A stretch of DNA of 64,000 bases. It comes from Symbiodinium natans (Eukaryota; Sar; Dinophyceae; Suessiales; Symbiodiniaceae). The position numbers were made by a program, and so were the translations under genes. This document shows, in pieces, positions 1-12,443 of this stretch. The DNA lies in the NCBI GenBank assembly GCA_905221605.1, contig CAJNDS010000879.1, positions 822,501 through 886,500 on the forward strand, in the 5' to 3' direction. Every line of letters begins with the position of its first letter. The stretch's first letter is position 1. Below the pieces are notes generated by a model. It did not search any database and had not been told where the DNA came from. It saw nothing but the letters and a program-made list of their open reading frames with translations.

Positions 1-1298
1 GCAAAGATCCGTTTGTACTCCATCGCATCCTCTGCTCCTGGTGACGACGAGACCAACAAGACCGTGTCGCTTGTGGTGAAACGCGTAGTCGAGGTGGCCG
101 GACGTGGCTGGTGCGAGTACTCCAACGTTCCAAAGGGCAAAGATCTTGAGTTCCCAGATGCAGAGAAGGTCTACCGCGGAGTTTGCTCCAGCCACATCTG
201 TGACCTGAATGCTGGAGATGACGTGCTGATCACCGGGCCTGTCGGTGCCGAGATGCTGCTACCGGAGGCAGTGAGAAGTCACAATCTGAGGCATAACTGT
301 AGTGAACGTAGTGTCACAGTAGTCTTGTGAGCATAGCACGGGCTTGCAGCGTTCCTTTTCGTGCGTCAGTGCAAGATAGAAGCTACCGGAGGACCCCGAG
401 GCCAACATGATCTTCATGGCGACTGGCACTGGCATCGCACCATTCCGGTCTCACCTGCGCAACCTCTTCAACGACAAGGTCTCGAAGGGCAAGTTCCGGG
501 GCTGTGCTTGGCTGTTCTTGGGAGTCCCCTTCAGCGAGTCCTTGCTCTACGACGAGGAGTGGAAGGAGATGCAGGCTGAGTTCCCGGACCAGTTCCGATA
601 CGACTATGCCATCTCCAACGAAGAGAAGTCGGAGAAGAACAAGATCAACGGGGAGATGTGGGTGCAGCACAAGATGATGCAGTACAGCGACGATCTCTGG
701 GAGTTGGTCAAGGACAACCCAGCAGGGGTTGGTTCTGTCTTCTGCACGTGCAGTTAGCAAGGGCTGGCGACGCTGCCGCGTGTTAAAGATGTCGCACCCA
801 TATGACTGTGCAGGACCCCAAGACGCACGTCTACATGTGCGGGCTCAAGGGCATGGAGAGTGGCTTCGCTGAGTGCTTCCAGGAGCTTGTTTCAAGTTGT
901 GTCCTAGGGCGGCAAGCCGAATCATTAGATTCATGGTGATTCAGTGATTCATGCGATTGGATTTCTTTGAGAGTCGTCCTAGTTCTGTCGCGATGCCCGA
1001 CGTGCGCCATGGAAAAGCTCCTCGCTCGTGACCGGCTGCAGGAGAAGGTGGAGGCAGAAGGCCTGGTCTACACCGAGTTCTTGAAACAAATGAAGAAGGA
1101 GCACCGTTGCCCGGCCGCAGTCAGCCACTTCCCAGGCTGCGCTCGAGTGGAATGCTGTTAATGTTGAAATATCATTTGAATGACGTGTTGCTTGTAGTTG
1201 CAGCAGTAGAGTTACAGGCTGCTTGGTAGGGAAGGGGACTTGAACTTGCTGATTACAGTCAGACGAAACCCCGAGGCTATCATGTGGAAGTCTACTGA
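1..1298 (+). CDS. petH: Ferredoxin-NADP(+) reductase, plastid type, 3' part (5 exons)
   Basis: FNR passes electrons from reduced ferredoxin to NADP+ at the end of photosynthetic electron transport; in dinoflagellates it is nuclear-encoded and imported into the plastid. Exons: 1-267 (continuing from left of the window), 392-712, 814-882, 1042-1105, 1276-1298. Joined they give 744 nt in one frame, 247 residues plus TGA. Visible motifs in order: FAD-binding RLYSIASS, the VCSSHIC segment, GPVG, the NADP-binding [18 protein letters not shown], and a C-terminal HVEVY with the terminal aromatic Tyr that stacks on the flavin. After GLKG the joined tail has 38 residues, the same as I count in plant FNR, which supports the joins. 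Introns: 268-391 (GC-AG), 713-813 (GA-AG), 883-1041 (GA-AG), 1106-1275 (GT-AG). The transit peptide and start lie outside the window. Exon borders are inferred; the family is secure. Confidence 0.94.
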
Positions 1299-2114
1299 GT
1301 GGCCAGTGGGGGTTCCCCGAGTTAATGCTGACTTCTTGAGCCACTGGCTTGTCTTCTTGTTTCATACTGTGCCACATAAGCAAAGCTGCTTGTGCACGTA
1401 CTGGGAGTAGATCTTCGACTTTGTTGTACATATCCCAGCTGTGGCAGCACTGAAGGCATTGATGTTCAGAGTCGCTAGGAAGCTCAAGGCTCCTGACTGT
1501 GCTGACACGCCTGGTGATGGTTTGCACAAGTGTCCCACAGGCTGTAGAGGGGGGAGGCTTTGCTCACCTGCTCCGATTTTCCAGCTTCCAAAGCTACTTG
1601 CGGGTCCAAGAGGCCCACAGGCAGCAGCCCACAGGCCATCGAAACCAAGCGCAGACCACACACGTGTGAAAAATCCAGAGGCTCAGTGCAAAGCTGATGC
1701 GACGAAGCCTCGTTTTGCTTCTGTTTGTACCCAGTTGTTGTGCAGGTGCAGTGCGAGCAGCTTGCGCTGCGCCGAGCATGGGCCCTTTCCACCGATGTTG
1801 CATGGCAGACAGAAGGGCGAAGTGACTTTCTGCATATGATAGATATATAGATATGCCCATTTTGGAAAGCAGTTCTGAGTAGGTGCTCATGATCGCTTTT
1901 TTACTTTCTGCATGCCGTGCAAGTCAACTACAGTCGGCATGCCTTAAACATATGCGTCATGCGGATGGTTGTTCTTATCATGCTTGTTTTTGTAATCTTG
2001 CTGTTGGGGCTTCTCCTGCATTATGTCGTGGAAGGCCCTGCCATGAAAATGCCATTCTTCCCCCGTGTGCTTCCGCGGAGACAAGGTGGCTCAAGGCTTT
2101 CAGCTCATGGACTC
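1299..2114. other. Intergenic spacer between FNR and the Thg1-like gene
   Basis: About 0.8 kb after the FNR stop. ORFs of up to 132 codons occur on both strands (for example 1441-1839), but none has a recognisable motif or matched splice sites and they overlap antisense ORFs of similar quality. A hydrophobic in-frame extension (about 1958-2040) precedes the Met chosen for the next gene and could be an alternative N-terminus. No promoter motif is recognised. Confidence 0.5.
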
Positions 2115-3701
2115 ATGGCTTCCCGGCCTGAAATCGCAACCGCGGTCGCAGCAACAGCTGTGGGCGCTGTGGGCATTGCTTGCTGGCTAAAGTTTCATCA
2201 GCCGTCTGCCGAACAGCATGAAGGCGAGGATGAGAACGGCCAGTGCAGAATGGGCATCCAAGAGCTTTCACAGCAGATCCAGGAACAGCTCAAGACTCGA
2301 AAGCCCCGGCATATAGACGGAGTGGAGCCATCGATGTACAAGCTGCCTCCCTTCATTCCGAAGTCCACTTGGACAGTTCTTGGGGATGAGCTGCGCCGCT
2401 GCGAAACTTTGGACGTGACGGAAGTTCCAGGAGAGCGTTTCATGACACTACGTTTGGACGGCAGTGGCTTCTCCAAGCTGACCAGACGAATGACCTCATT
2501 GGGTGTCTTTTCTGCGGGATACTCACATGAGTTCGCTGACGTCATGCGGGAATGCTGCCAGTCGTTGATGACCAAATTTAGTGCCATCTGTGGGCAAGGG
2601 CAAAAACAACAGAAAGGGACGGTGAAGGGTTGTTTCAGGGTTCCTTTGGCTTGCAGCCTCCTGCCAGATTGATGTGGGACCCTGGAGGTGGATATACGCA
2701 ATCTGATGAGATGACCATCGTTATCCCTGCAACGCGCGTCGTGCGTGGAGAGCAGCAGCCTCATTCACACAGTGGCCGCGTCCTGAAGATCTGAAGCTTG
2801 CCTTTGTTTAGATGAGATGGAGCCTCATCAATACTCATCGATGTTTGCACCACTCTGAGAAAGAGTGCGCACTCGAGCCAAGATGAAGTCAAGAGTCAAG
2901 GTACGTTGGCGGCAGCGCACGTGACGTCACTCTTCAACTTTCGTCTTCAAGAGCTTTTTGCTGCCAAAGGGTTTTCTATGGAAGCTGCGAACCTGGCAAC
3001 CTTCGACTGCCGCATGGGCAGTTTCGCCACCCTGCAGGAGGCACATTCCGATGGGTGAGATGTACGTTTCCCATGATTTCGCATGTGTGTGTTTTTTTTC
3101 ATTTGGGGTGGAGGGTGGTTTTTTAAAGATGCTGTGCGGAGCGCCCCGGCCGGGACGATGCATTTTTGCTCGAAGCCGGCTCGCTTTTTGGACGAGAATC
3201 GCTTCTTGGCTCGGAATCTTGCTGCTTTATCGCCGTAAAAAAGGCGGGGCCATTTCCCACAGCAACAGCTGGTGCCTGCTTGTGCCGGTCAGGCCATGTC
3301 TTTGGTGCTTTGGCGAGCCGCAGATTGCGGCGTGAATGGTGTGACTGACGCCGTGTATAAGTCGAAGATTCCAGGAGCAAGAAAGATAGTGGGTGGCTGG
3401 GCCGCCCATCAGTGTACTGAATGTATTGGTTGTTCCATGTTGTTCCTGTGGTCATGTCTATGATTGCTGGCTCTTGTTGCATGGAACAGGCAAGTCCGGA
3501 GGTGACAAGCTGCAGTGGCTGGCTCAGAATGGCCTTCTTCCCCTGGCGTCGCACCAAGCGTACGGCTCCTTCTTTGTCCGCTCTCTTCGGCCGCACGCCC
3601 TGCTCTCAGCATCAGTGGGCCCAGTAGAGAGCTGGGATGCTGCCAGACGCGGGTCAGATGCAAAGGTCCCCTCCCTCAGCTTGCTATCATGTGTTGGCTG
3701 A
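2115..3701 (+). CDS. Thg1-like tRNA(His) guanylyltransferase family protein (5 exons)
   Basis: The Thg1 family adds G at position -1 of tRNA-His or repairs tRNA 5' ends by 3'-5' polymerisation. Exons: 2115-2589, 2688-2792, 2901-3040, 3293-3392, 3490-3701. The joined length is 1032 nt, 343 residues plus stop. Motifs: metal-binding RLDGSGFSKLT (residues ~111-121), YTQSDEMTIVIP across the first junction (second metal Asp, ~165), SLFNFRL, FDCR, then LWRAADCGVNGVTDAVY, and SHQAYGSFFVR near the end. Canonical Thg1 has DGRGF where this has DGSGF. The chosen Met starts MASRPEIATAV, followed by a hydrophobic stretch (about residues 7-24) that looks like a membrane anchor or targeting signal. An upstream in-frame Met near 1959 would add another hydrophobic segment. 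Introns: 2590-2687 GT-AG, 2793-2900 GA-AG, 3041-3292 GC-AG, 3393-3489 GT-AG. The last exon may continue beyond the TGA used here if a further intron exists. Confidence 0.85.
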
Positions 3702-6274
3702 AGGGGTTTCAGCAAACTTTGTCCATACACCCGGCTGGGACAGGCTACTTGCTAGGCCTGAGCGGGCCTAACAGGGCCTAAGTGGGACCCATGGGCATAC
3801 CCGAACTGAATGGCAACCCGGCGTGACCGTAACACTTTCGCAGCTACTGACTTGGTTTTGGACTCGTGGACTCATTAGGGCCCTTCAGCAGCAAACGTCA
3901 TTTGTTTGTGAGCGCCCAAACCTGGTCTGGTAGGAAAATTGGTCTGGTAGGACTCCTCTCCGCTATGATTTGATATCGTTCAAGTTGAAAAAAGCATTGC
4001 TCACCCTCAGGCTACAGAAAGGACAGGACCAACTGCGACATTCCGCCAAAGATTACTGCAGTTAGCCTGGGTCATCGTTACCCATCAGCATCTTACAGCT
4101 TGCATATGCTTGCAATCTTGGGCGCTGTGCAAGTTTGGGTCCAAGGCCGAACTCTGCCTGGAAACACAGAACCTTTTTTCCATGGAACCTTTAAATGTTC
4201 AATAGCAGAACAAAGCCCAACAAAAGCATACAGGCGCCCTCCTCCATTCGACATATCTCGACACCTTGCTAGGTGATGACGTTGCGATGCAGATGTGCCG
4301 ACCTTCGGCAGCTGGCTGTCCCTGCCTTCCCCTTGCCTACCCGGCACTCACACCCTGCAGACGTTCACGCCCTTTGCGCCCTCCCCTGATTGCCACGACA
4401 GTATACCACATGTGCGCCGCGAGCTTCGGGGGTGTCATGGTGCAGCACGTGCATTCTGAAAGGGGAACGTGCTTTCGACAAGACAGTTCATCTGTCTTGC
4501 TTTCGCTCATGGTTGAACCGGGTTTGGTACTTGATAGCTTGGGCAGAAACTGGACGAAGCATCCAACGAAGGCCAGGAAGTAGCGTCCATGTTGCCTCGT
4601 TTGCATTGTGTGACTTATGTGTCAACGACAAAGCGACTCACATGTTCGTTCAATGTTACTATGAGCCATGTGCCTCGGATAGTGTCGCAGCTTCCTTGGG
4701 ACGATTGTGTTTGCCAATTATGGTTTGGATTGTTTGGTTTGTTTTGTCCAATGCAGCTTGGTAGCTGTTCATGGTTCATCGATGTGTTGGTAGTGCTCCG
4801 CTCGTTCTTATTGCACAGTTTTCCTGAGCTCTGCTTCTTTTTCATTGAAAGCGTGCATGATTCCCATTTCGACATGTTCGCAGCGGTGTTTTGGGTGGGC
4901 GATGGCCTTGATGTTTGCGGGCTGCTGGGGGATGTTCTGGACGCTTGCGGGACGCTTCCGCGCTTTTAATCTTTTGCTCAGCATCTGCTGTTTGTGTTTG
5001 GTTTACGGTGCTGATGTATCTACATCTGTCGACCTGAAGCCGCAGATCTGGGTTTTCCTTCCAGCAACCGAATATCTCCACCTCCCTCCACATGTTCCAA
5101 TTCTTCCAAACGATTGCCAGAGTACCACCCAACGAGGAGACCCCAAAGCGATGGCTGCACACGCGGAGCATGTGCACCCGAAGCGGGGTTCAAACGCGGA
5201 AGGTAGATCCCCCCAGAATCATAGAACGGATGCACGCACAAATATACTAAATGACTAGCCCGTGTCCCTTTTTCCCCTACTATCTTCTGTCTTTGGCTAA
5301 TTCACAGATCACGCGTTCATTTCATTCACTTGTATCTGTTGAGATTAGTTGACAGAAGAAAATAGTGTTTAAGGGGCGCATAAAAAGAGAATACAAAGAG
5401 CGCCCCGTTAAAAGCCCAAATTTCCAGTACAAATGCACGCGTCATAAATTCTTGTCATTTTATATTAGAAATTGAATGGTCGTTTGGTGAATTATAAGAG
5501 TGAAGATGCACCAGAGCCAGCGCTGTTGCATTTTCGTGACTTGGGTCGATGGAATTTCGCTCGCAGAAAGCCGCCGGGTCGTACACAGTAATATCGCACA
5601 AAATATATAGTCTGTTTAGCGTACCCCACAGCGTACCGTTGACGCATGTTGAAGCGCCATTCTTCGGGAAAAGCAGAAAACAGCTGCGCAGTTCCAAGGA
5701 GGGCGTGAACCCGAAGACAGGGGAGACCGTGCAGACCTTGCGGTCCAGCATCCAGGAGGTGCCTGAGGCTAATGTGCTGTGCCTGGCAGCGGCCGGGGAG
5801 CTCCTGCCACAAGGATCTGAATCTCTGGATCCTGCAGCTCCTGCTGTATAGTGTGTTTGGTGATGTTTGGTGGTCCAAGATCAGGAAGAGGCCTTGCAGT
5901 ATCTTGCAGTCAATCAGGTCGAAAGTCGACCTAATGGACTTGGTGTACAGGTTGCAAGGCTTAGTGCCAGAAAAATGCTATGAACTCAATGAGCCGTCGA
6001 GGGTGCGTCTTCCATGCACATGAAAGCAGTTGTGTGCGCTTGCATGCGTTTCGACTGCACACAGTCGTTGCAATCTGAGGATGTCGCTGGCAAGAACACC
6101 TTGCGTCCTGGAGCTCTTTGGCAGGCTCCTCAAACTCCTAGTCCTATAGTCGAATGCACACATGCACTCCTGGGCTCTCGGAATTTTCGCCTTTGCCTTC
6201 TGGCCCAAAGCTACGGAAGGCCACAGGGTGGCAGTCAGCTGAAACAGAGCCGCCGGATAACTTCATCGCCCGCC
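3702..6274. other. Long intergenic region, no gene recognised
   Basis: About 2.6 kb between the Thg1-like stop and the L37 start. Local ORFs reach ~137 codons (4845-5258 on +, 5492-5878 on -), but they conflict between strands and show no family motif. 5250-5480 is A+T-richer than its surroundings. The promoter and 5' UTR of the L37 gene must lie in the right part, but I recognise no core element; dinoflagellates generally lack a classical TATA box. Confidence 0.5.
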
Positions 6275-7025
6275 ATGGGTGACGGTACTCCCGCCATGGG
6301 CAAGCGCCACAAGAAGACGCACGGCTTGTGTCCTCGATGTGGGAAGCGCTCCTACCATCTACAAAGGATCGCCAGTGGGGCAAATTAATAGCTTTCATCC
6401 GAATAAGCTTCCATTCGAAGGCTTGCAGGCTCTTGGATTGCTTTGTGGGCGCTTGACTAGGCTAGCTGCGCTTTGGTTTGCAGGAAGAAGTGCGCGGCAT
6501 GCGGCTACCCAGCAGCCAAGATCCGGTCGTACGAGTGGTCCAAGAAGTCCAAGCGCAGGCGAGCTCCTGGAACGGGTCGCATGAGGCGGGCGGCAGTGTA
6601 TGACCAGATAAGAAAGTCAATACTTTTAAGGATCACCTTCTTTCAAAGCATGAGTAGAAGCATGCAAAAGCATGCAACTATACAGCCTTTCTGCATCAAT
6701 TTGCTTCTGCTGCTTAGCTCCAAGCTTTTCGACATAATGTACTTGTGATGCTCTAGGGTGTTTCCGGTGTGCCTGGATCCGTCGGATCCATCAACCCCGC
6801 CAGTGGAGACCTACCGATCCCTTTGGCCCGTTAGGCCTTGATGGATGTTTGGGCCAAATACGGATGACGGAGCTGTAGCCAAAGAAGGCTCGATTCAGAG
6901 CCTTCATGCCTCCCTATTTTTCCTTGTGCTGGAGGTATGTCAAGCACGTGGCCCGACGATTCAAGAACGGCTTCCGCGAGGGAGGCGCGGCACCTGCAAG
7001 GAAGAAGAAGGCCGCGGAGAAGTGA
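6275..7025 (+). CDS. RPL37: 60S ribosomal protein L37 (eL37), complete, 3 exons
   Basis: eL37 is a small zinc-ribbon protein of the large cytosolic ribosomal subunit. Exons 6275-6366, 6484-6585 and 6935-7025 join to 285 nt, 94 residues plus TGA, within the usual eL37 length of about 90-97. The protein begins [16 protein letters not shown], then [10 protein letters not shown], and after the first junction [10 protein letters not shown], giving the expected C-x2-C / C-x2-C zinc site. GTGRMR and [14 protein letters not shown] follow, with a basic Ala/Lys tail ending AAEK. Both introns split an Arg codon as AG|G. Intron 1 (6367-6483) is GA-AG; intron 2 (6586-6934) is GC-AG. The ATG has a purine-poor GCC context but aligns exactly with the family start. 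Confidence 0.97.
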
Positions 7026-8264
7026 GAGGCTGCCCAGGCCAGGCTTCCTCAGTGTAAAATCCAGATGGCTGCTATAGGACCTAGGATATGTTCGGATGGG
7101 TGGGGGCTGGGCTATCAGAAGATAGATGAGAACATGTCACGTTGTTGGGAGAAATTGTTGGCCTATGGAGCGCCCTGACAGGTCGGAGGATTCAGTTGCA
7201 CAGCGGCTGACATCCAAAAAGGCGTTGGGGCGTGGCTCTTGCGCAATTTGCAGTTATGTCCACTACGTGGCTGCGAGCGCACCTCGCTGGTATAGTATCT
7301 GGTGCATCGTTGCGACTGTGCGCATTTGCCTGCCCAGGTCCGACTCCAAAGTCCACACAGGTGGCCTCAGATGTTGAGATACACAGGCTCCACTGCTTAA
7401 GCGTCATGGGGCTGTAGGGTATGGGTGTCTTTCTTCTTCTGCTTCTTCTTCTTTGGCTCCCTGACCCTTTTGGGCTTTATGTAACGGGAAGGTGGTTTTT
7501 ATGCTCCAACTTTGCAGCATCAACTTCGTCACTTCTTGAAGGCATGAAGGCACGAACCAGCAGCGGGTCAGCTTGAACCTTCGTCGCGCCCAGGTGGTTG
7601 GGGACGGAACTGAGCCTGATGTTCTGGCACAAGGTCATAGAGGTATGTTAGCAATGCAGATCATGGGCCAGCGGCCTTCCCTTTGTCGCCATGGCCGCAC
7701 CATGTGTCTCACAGAATGGCAGCCATCCTGATGACTTCAGTGTCTTGGCAGAGTTTTTGGACTTCGGAAACCAAAAGCCGAAAGCCTCGAAAATCCTCGA
7801 AACCTGAGCCCACCTCCAATACTAGATCATGAGAACGGTGACTGCAGCCTATCTCGCTCCCAATGGGTCGCCCATGTCCTGAACCAACTCGACGGAGATT
7901 TCAGTAGCCCGGCCTGGCTTTGTGTATCTTTTGCCACAACAGTTCGGCCCGGGCTCGGGAGGGCAAAGAGGATGCTGAAAAGGCCCAGATCAGACCTTGC
8001 CCTTGCAGCAGCAGACATCTTCGAAACGAAATTGCAGCGCAGCCCAGGGTCAATGCCCCGACTTGATATCTTAACATCGTCTTGACTCGAAAGTCGAAAG
8101 CAAAAAAAGGTTCCTTATGGTTCCTTTGGCCGGGGCAACATATTGACCGAAGCCACTCCCCACACGGCAGTCACAGGATGTCTCCAAAGTTCCATTTCCA
8201 TCATTTCAACCAGTAATCTTTCCAAACGTCAGCAGTTTTTGCTTTTCCTCGCCTTGCCTAGGCA
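7026..8264. other. Intergenic region, nothing recognised
   Basis: About 1.2 kb downstream of L37. It holds a short pyrimidine-rich tract (TTCTTCTTCTGC-type) near 7431-7455 and no ORF over 83 codons with a plausible motif. Upstream exons of the following membrane-protein gene could lie here, but I cannot point to one. Confidence 0.45.
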
Positions 8265-11200
8265 GTGCTGCAAATGCTGCCGGAGAAGATCAGACAGGTG
8301 GTGGCGCTTGGGGAGGAAGTGCCGAAGCGCCCGCCCAAAGCTGTCGCCTCCAACAAGCCGCCAGGGCCAACAAGGATCAAGAAGACGTGGACTTGGCCAC
8401 CACCACTGGCAAGGGATGGATGGGCTCGGTTCGAGAACCATGAGCTGCCCGGAGATGAGCTTGTTTCCCTGAGGTTCCGGTCTCAACGCAATTGGAAGCC
8501 TTTCCTATTTCTGCCTTGTATCCTGATGTCTTTTGCCACAGACTCTCCTGTTCTCTGCAGCGAAACAGCACCTGAAATCCTGGATGCCAACGGGACGCGG
8601 ATAAGGTGTGCGTTCGGAGATCCAGCACGGGACATATTCACACAGGACACGGTGTGCCCCGTTGTCTGCGGATTCAGCCCAGTACACTTCGTGCCACTTT
8701 GGTATGGGACGTTTGTTTTGACGATCATCTTCTGCTGGTGGCGAGGTGGGAGAATTGACCACGACAACTTCTATGCCAAAGGTGGGGTCAGAGGCCGACC
8801 GGCCTCAGCAGTGGCTCTGTTTCTGGATTGCTCCAGAGCGGGCTACTCGGATCGGCATCTGATCGTGCTCTTCGTGGTCTTCACTTTGTGTGCTGTGCAC
8901 TCAGTACTGGTGCGCTGGGCATCACTGCTAGAAGAGGGCGGAATCAACAACGGATGCATCGGCTATGGAGATTGGTCCAGCTTGGACGACGTCTGCCACC
9001 AGGGGCCGTATTTGGAGCAAGCTTGGCCCGTCTTCCTGGTGATTTACTTCATGGTCTTCTTCGGAGCCCTCATGGATCAGGGTATCATTGGCGCACAGGA
9101 GCTTTCTGGCTGCAAGGAACCCAACGCGAAGCCCCGGGGCCCTAGTCCTGCCAGACATAGAAGGCCACAGATGTAGAATGTCGAACAATCACACACTCTC
9201 CGAGCGGTCCTAAATGGCAGTACCAACACGCATCTTTCATTGACTTGCCCACCTGGCTACTGTCTCCCAGTGATGTCCTCAGGTTGCGAAAGGTGCGGGG
9301 GCGGAAGCTCGCAGCGCGGAAGCGTCAAGATGTTTGGGAGAGGTTTTCTCGCCATCTATGCACCGTTGACTCGGCCGAGAAGGCGTCACCTTCTGATCAG
9401 GTCAGGGGGGCCTTATACCGCTTCGTGCAGCAGACCGTGCCCATGCCTATGCTTACTGCCTGCGAGCTCGTCGACAGCAAACTGAGCTTGGAGGATGAAG
9501 TCTACCTCTGGCCTGAAAGCGTGCCCGAGACCCATGAGAGAAGATTGTTCTCTTTCTCTGGGCGACGAACGCTATGACCCAAGCATTGCTTCCCGATGTT
9601 CTCTGTCACTAGTCACTTCCCACAGCCCCAGGCCTCCGGCTTCGTGTCGCTGGCTGCAGCGCTGCCGTTGGAGATTGAGCTTGGGGAGCCCGAGGACCCC
9701 ATGTGTAGACTAGTACAAGTGGATACTGGGGGTGTTGTGAGGCCTGAATCAATGATTCGTTTTGGTAAACAGGCGTGGAAGGTTTGAGGTTTGAGGTTCG
9801 AGGAGCTTCTGTATTTCAGGGCCGGCATTGCAGGGCTTCACAATGTGGTGTGCGGCTTTTTGAACTGCTGAAGTGCCTTAGGGCGGCCAACAGAAGCAGG
9901 ACACCGACAGGCAAAAAGGGCGGAGCATTATGTCCATTCTGTACCTCACATAACCTTTAACCGGTCGGGGACGGTTAGTTGGTCAGTGAGAGGGTCCGCC
10001 CGCCAGAACAATCGACCTCTCTAACCTCCCCCCCCCTGACCAAACCCCTCTCCGTTTGAGGTTTCGGCTTTAGGTTTTCAAGTTTGTACAATGGCAAAAG
10101 GCGTTATAGGGTTTCTAGTTACTAAGAACGGCCCTCAGTCCCGGCATGCAGCAACTTGCAGGTTCAAAGTGGTTGTCAGGTAATTACTGCCCGGGGGTCA
10201 TAGTCAGTGTCAAGTTCCTGATACCTTTAAAGAGGCCCGTTAGAAGCATGCTGTGGCGAGGAACTTGGGCCGCGTGGCGCACGCAGAAGGCCTTCCGACA
10301 AGCGACTTTGGGAGGAGTTCTCCAAGCAGCTCGAGAGGACTGAGGCCTCCGGCGAAGCTTCTTCACAAGAGCAGGTGCGGAACGCTTTCTCCCAATTTGC
10401 ACACTACGTCGTGCCGCAGTCGGTGGCACTCGCCCTAGTCGATGCCAACCTCGTGAGGGATGGCAGCAGGTACCGCTTCTCAGACAAGCTCGCGGGTTTC
10501 GTGCGGTTGCCCCCTGCCTGTACGGAGCAGCCACATATCCCCATCCTACATCGTCTGTTACATAGTTCCGCATCCCAGAGCCTTTGGGGTGCTGTGGTGG
10601 TATGTTTTGATCGTGTTCGTGTGTGGACCGTGCTTGCCTCTGCTCGCCCAAGGAGCGCTTCGATGCGTTCAGAGCAAGATTTCCTGGACAAATGGACGGA
10701 CTGTGACCAAATCCAAATGGACCAGCTGACAGCTGCTGCAGTTAAGCTGAAGGCGCTGGTGCGACACCAGATGCATGTCACACGGGAGACCTCGAAACGC
10801 AGCAATTCTGGGCTTGCCAATGCAATGTTGTTCGCTTGCGATGCTTTCAAATTCCTCATGGGCTACGACGAGGCGGACGCGGAGGAGGAGGTGGCTCTTA
10901 ACATGATTGATGACTTTGACCAGAAGTTGCAAGAGATCGAGTCAGAGGGCCCATGCAGTCCAAAATTCTCTGACAAGCTTGGGCTTGAGCAAGCCAAGCT
11001 GCAAGCCCCCGAAGGGCTTGGACGTATCTTGGAAAGCTCAGAAGCCGTCATTGTCAACATTTTCCGCTTGTACTGGTTCTGTCCTGTTATTCAGTCCTTC
11101 AAGGGCCGGGCTCCACCTGGAAGCACGAGCGATCTTGCCAAGGAGGGAAGTTGCTGTGGATGCTGTGGGTGGGTTCGTGCGCACATGATGCTTGGAGCGC

Positions 11201-12443
11201 TGTTTGGGCTGACAGGCTTTCTTCTGCTGAGCTTCTCAGTGCCGCAGGGTGATTCTTTCACCTTTGCCTATTTCTGGGTTAACAAGAACAATATGTGGGA
11301 GACACGGTGCAACGTGACGAGCTCCGTCACTGCTTTGAGCCCATGGTGCTCGGCCGACAGCGTCATAACAATGACACGCATGACGCTGTCCCCGGCGCTC
11401 CATGGAGTGCCAAGCACCAGTTTGGTATGGGTTTGCCTGGTCGTCAAAGCCATCATTTTCTGCATCTTGGGCGGCCTTTTCGGAATCACTATGTTCAAAC
11501 CTGTAGAAGGGTTGAGGCAGGCCCAGCAGCCCATGCGCATCTTGCAAGTCGTACTCTTGCGCTGGTGCCAAAGCCAGAAGATCTCTACCTGGCAGCTGCA
11601 AGCTTGGAAGATGGCAAGGGCTTCCATCCTTCACAATGACGTGCGCCTCATCTTGGATCGCTTTGAGAACGTTGTCATTTTCACTTTGGTGGTCTGCATG
11701 CTTTTCATCACTGATGCGGTGGTCCAGTATGTCGTGTGGAGCAAGCCGCCGAACATAGGCGCGGTATACATCGTCCTCGTCTTTGCGCTTTCCACGATGC
11801 TTTGCATCAATGCGGCCATTGGCTGTCACCATGCCCAGCACGCACACTTGAAGACGTTGTGTGAGATGAAGGAGGAGGCAGGCTCATGCATGGCGAGTGT
11901 GCTGATTGATTTTGTTTCAGTTCGCTTTGTAAGTTGGCAGATTGGCATGTGTCCTTGCATTCTCGTCATCCCTGTAGCTGTCAAGCCCTAAACAAACCAC
12001 GACCGAAACGAGCCCCAACCGATCTGATGCAAATGCATGAAGAACTCACGGAGAACTCTCGGAGCCCCAATGAGTGGTAGTGCGACTTCCTGGGAGCATG
12101 AACTTGGTGTTCTTCGGTTCGCCTAGACCTCCTTCATCCAAAGCGTGAGCCCGGACGGCGAATACTTCCGGAAGTTTGTGGACCTCATGGTCAGGAGGCT
12201 ATCGTCCGGAGGTTCTGGGTGCCTTCAAAATCCCCGAATACAGAATGAAATCCTGAGACCACACAGTCGAAACAGGTCTAAACCCCACGCCCCCAAACCC
12301 CACGCCCCCTTGGTGGATCCAGAGGCGACTACCAGACGAAGCTTCTCTACATGCCTTTGAACCCTGTTCTCCAGAAATCGATTCTGGCTTACTTCGCGGC
12401 TTCCCTCGCAGCCATTGCCGGGAAACTCTTCTTCGGTGGGTGA
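8265..12443 (+). CDS. Multipass membrane protein of unknown family (several exons)
   Basis: Not recognised. Likely exons: ~8265-9110 (303-codon ORF; hydrophobic segments near FVPLWYGTFVLTIIFCWW, HLIVLFVVFTLCAVHSVL and AWPVFLVIYFMVFFGAL); ~9250-9545 (basic and acidic soluble segment); ~9630-9720; ~10290-11900 (largest ORF, 538 codons); ~12127-12190 (SPDGEYFRKFVDLM); and ~12325-12443, which ends in FFGG and a stop. The large exon has a soluble part with charged helices (residues ~60-260), then at least four predicted membrane segments: MMLGALFGLTGFLLLSFSV, WVCLVVKAIIFCILGGLFG, VVIFTLVVCMLFITDAVVQ and AVYIVLVFALSTMLC. Whether all pieces belong to one mRNA is inferred from strand, spacing and hydrophobic character. 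Splice junctions inside the 10.3-12.0 kb ORF are unresolved, and parts near 10500-10680 read less like coding sequence. Transporter or channel function cannot be assigned. Confidence 0.55.
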
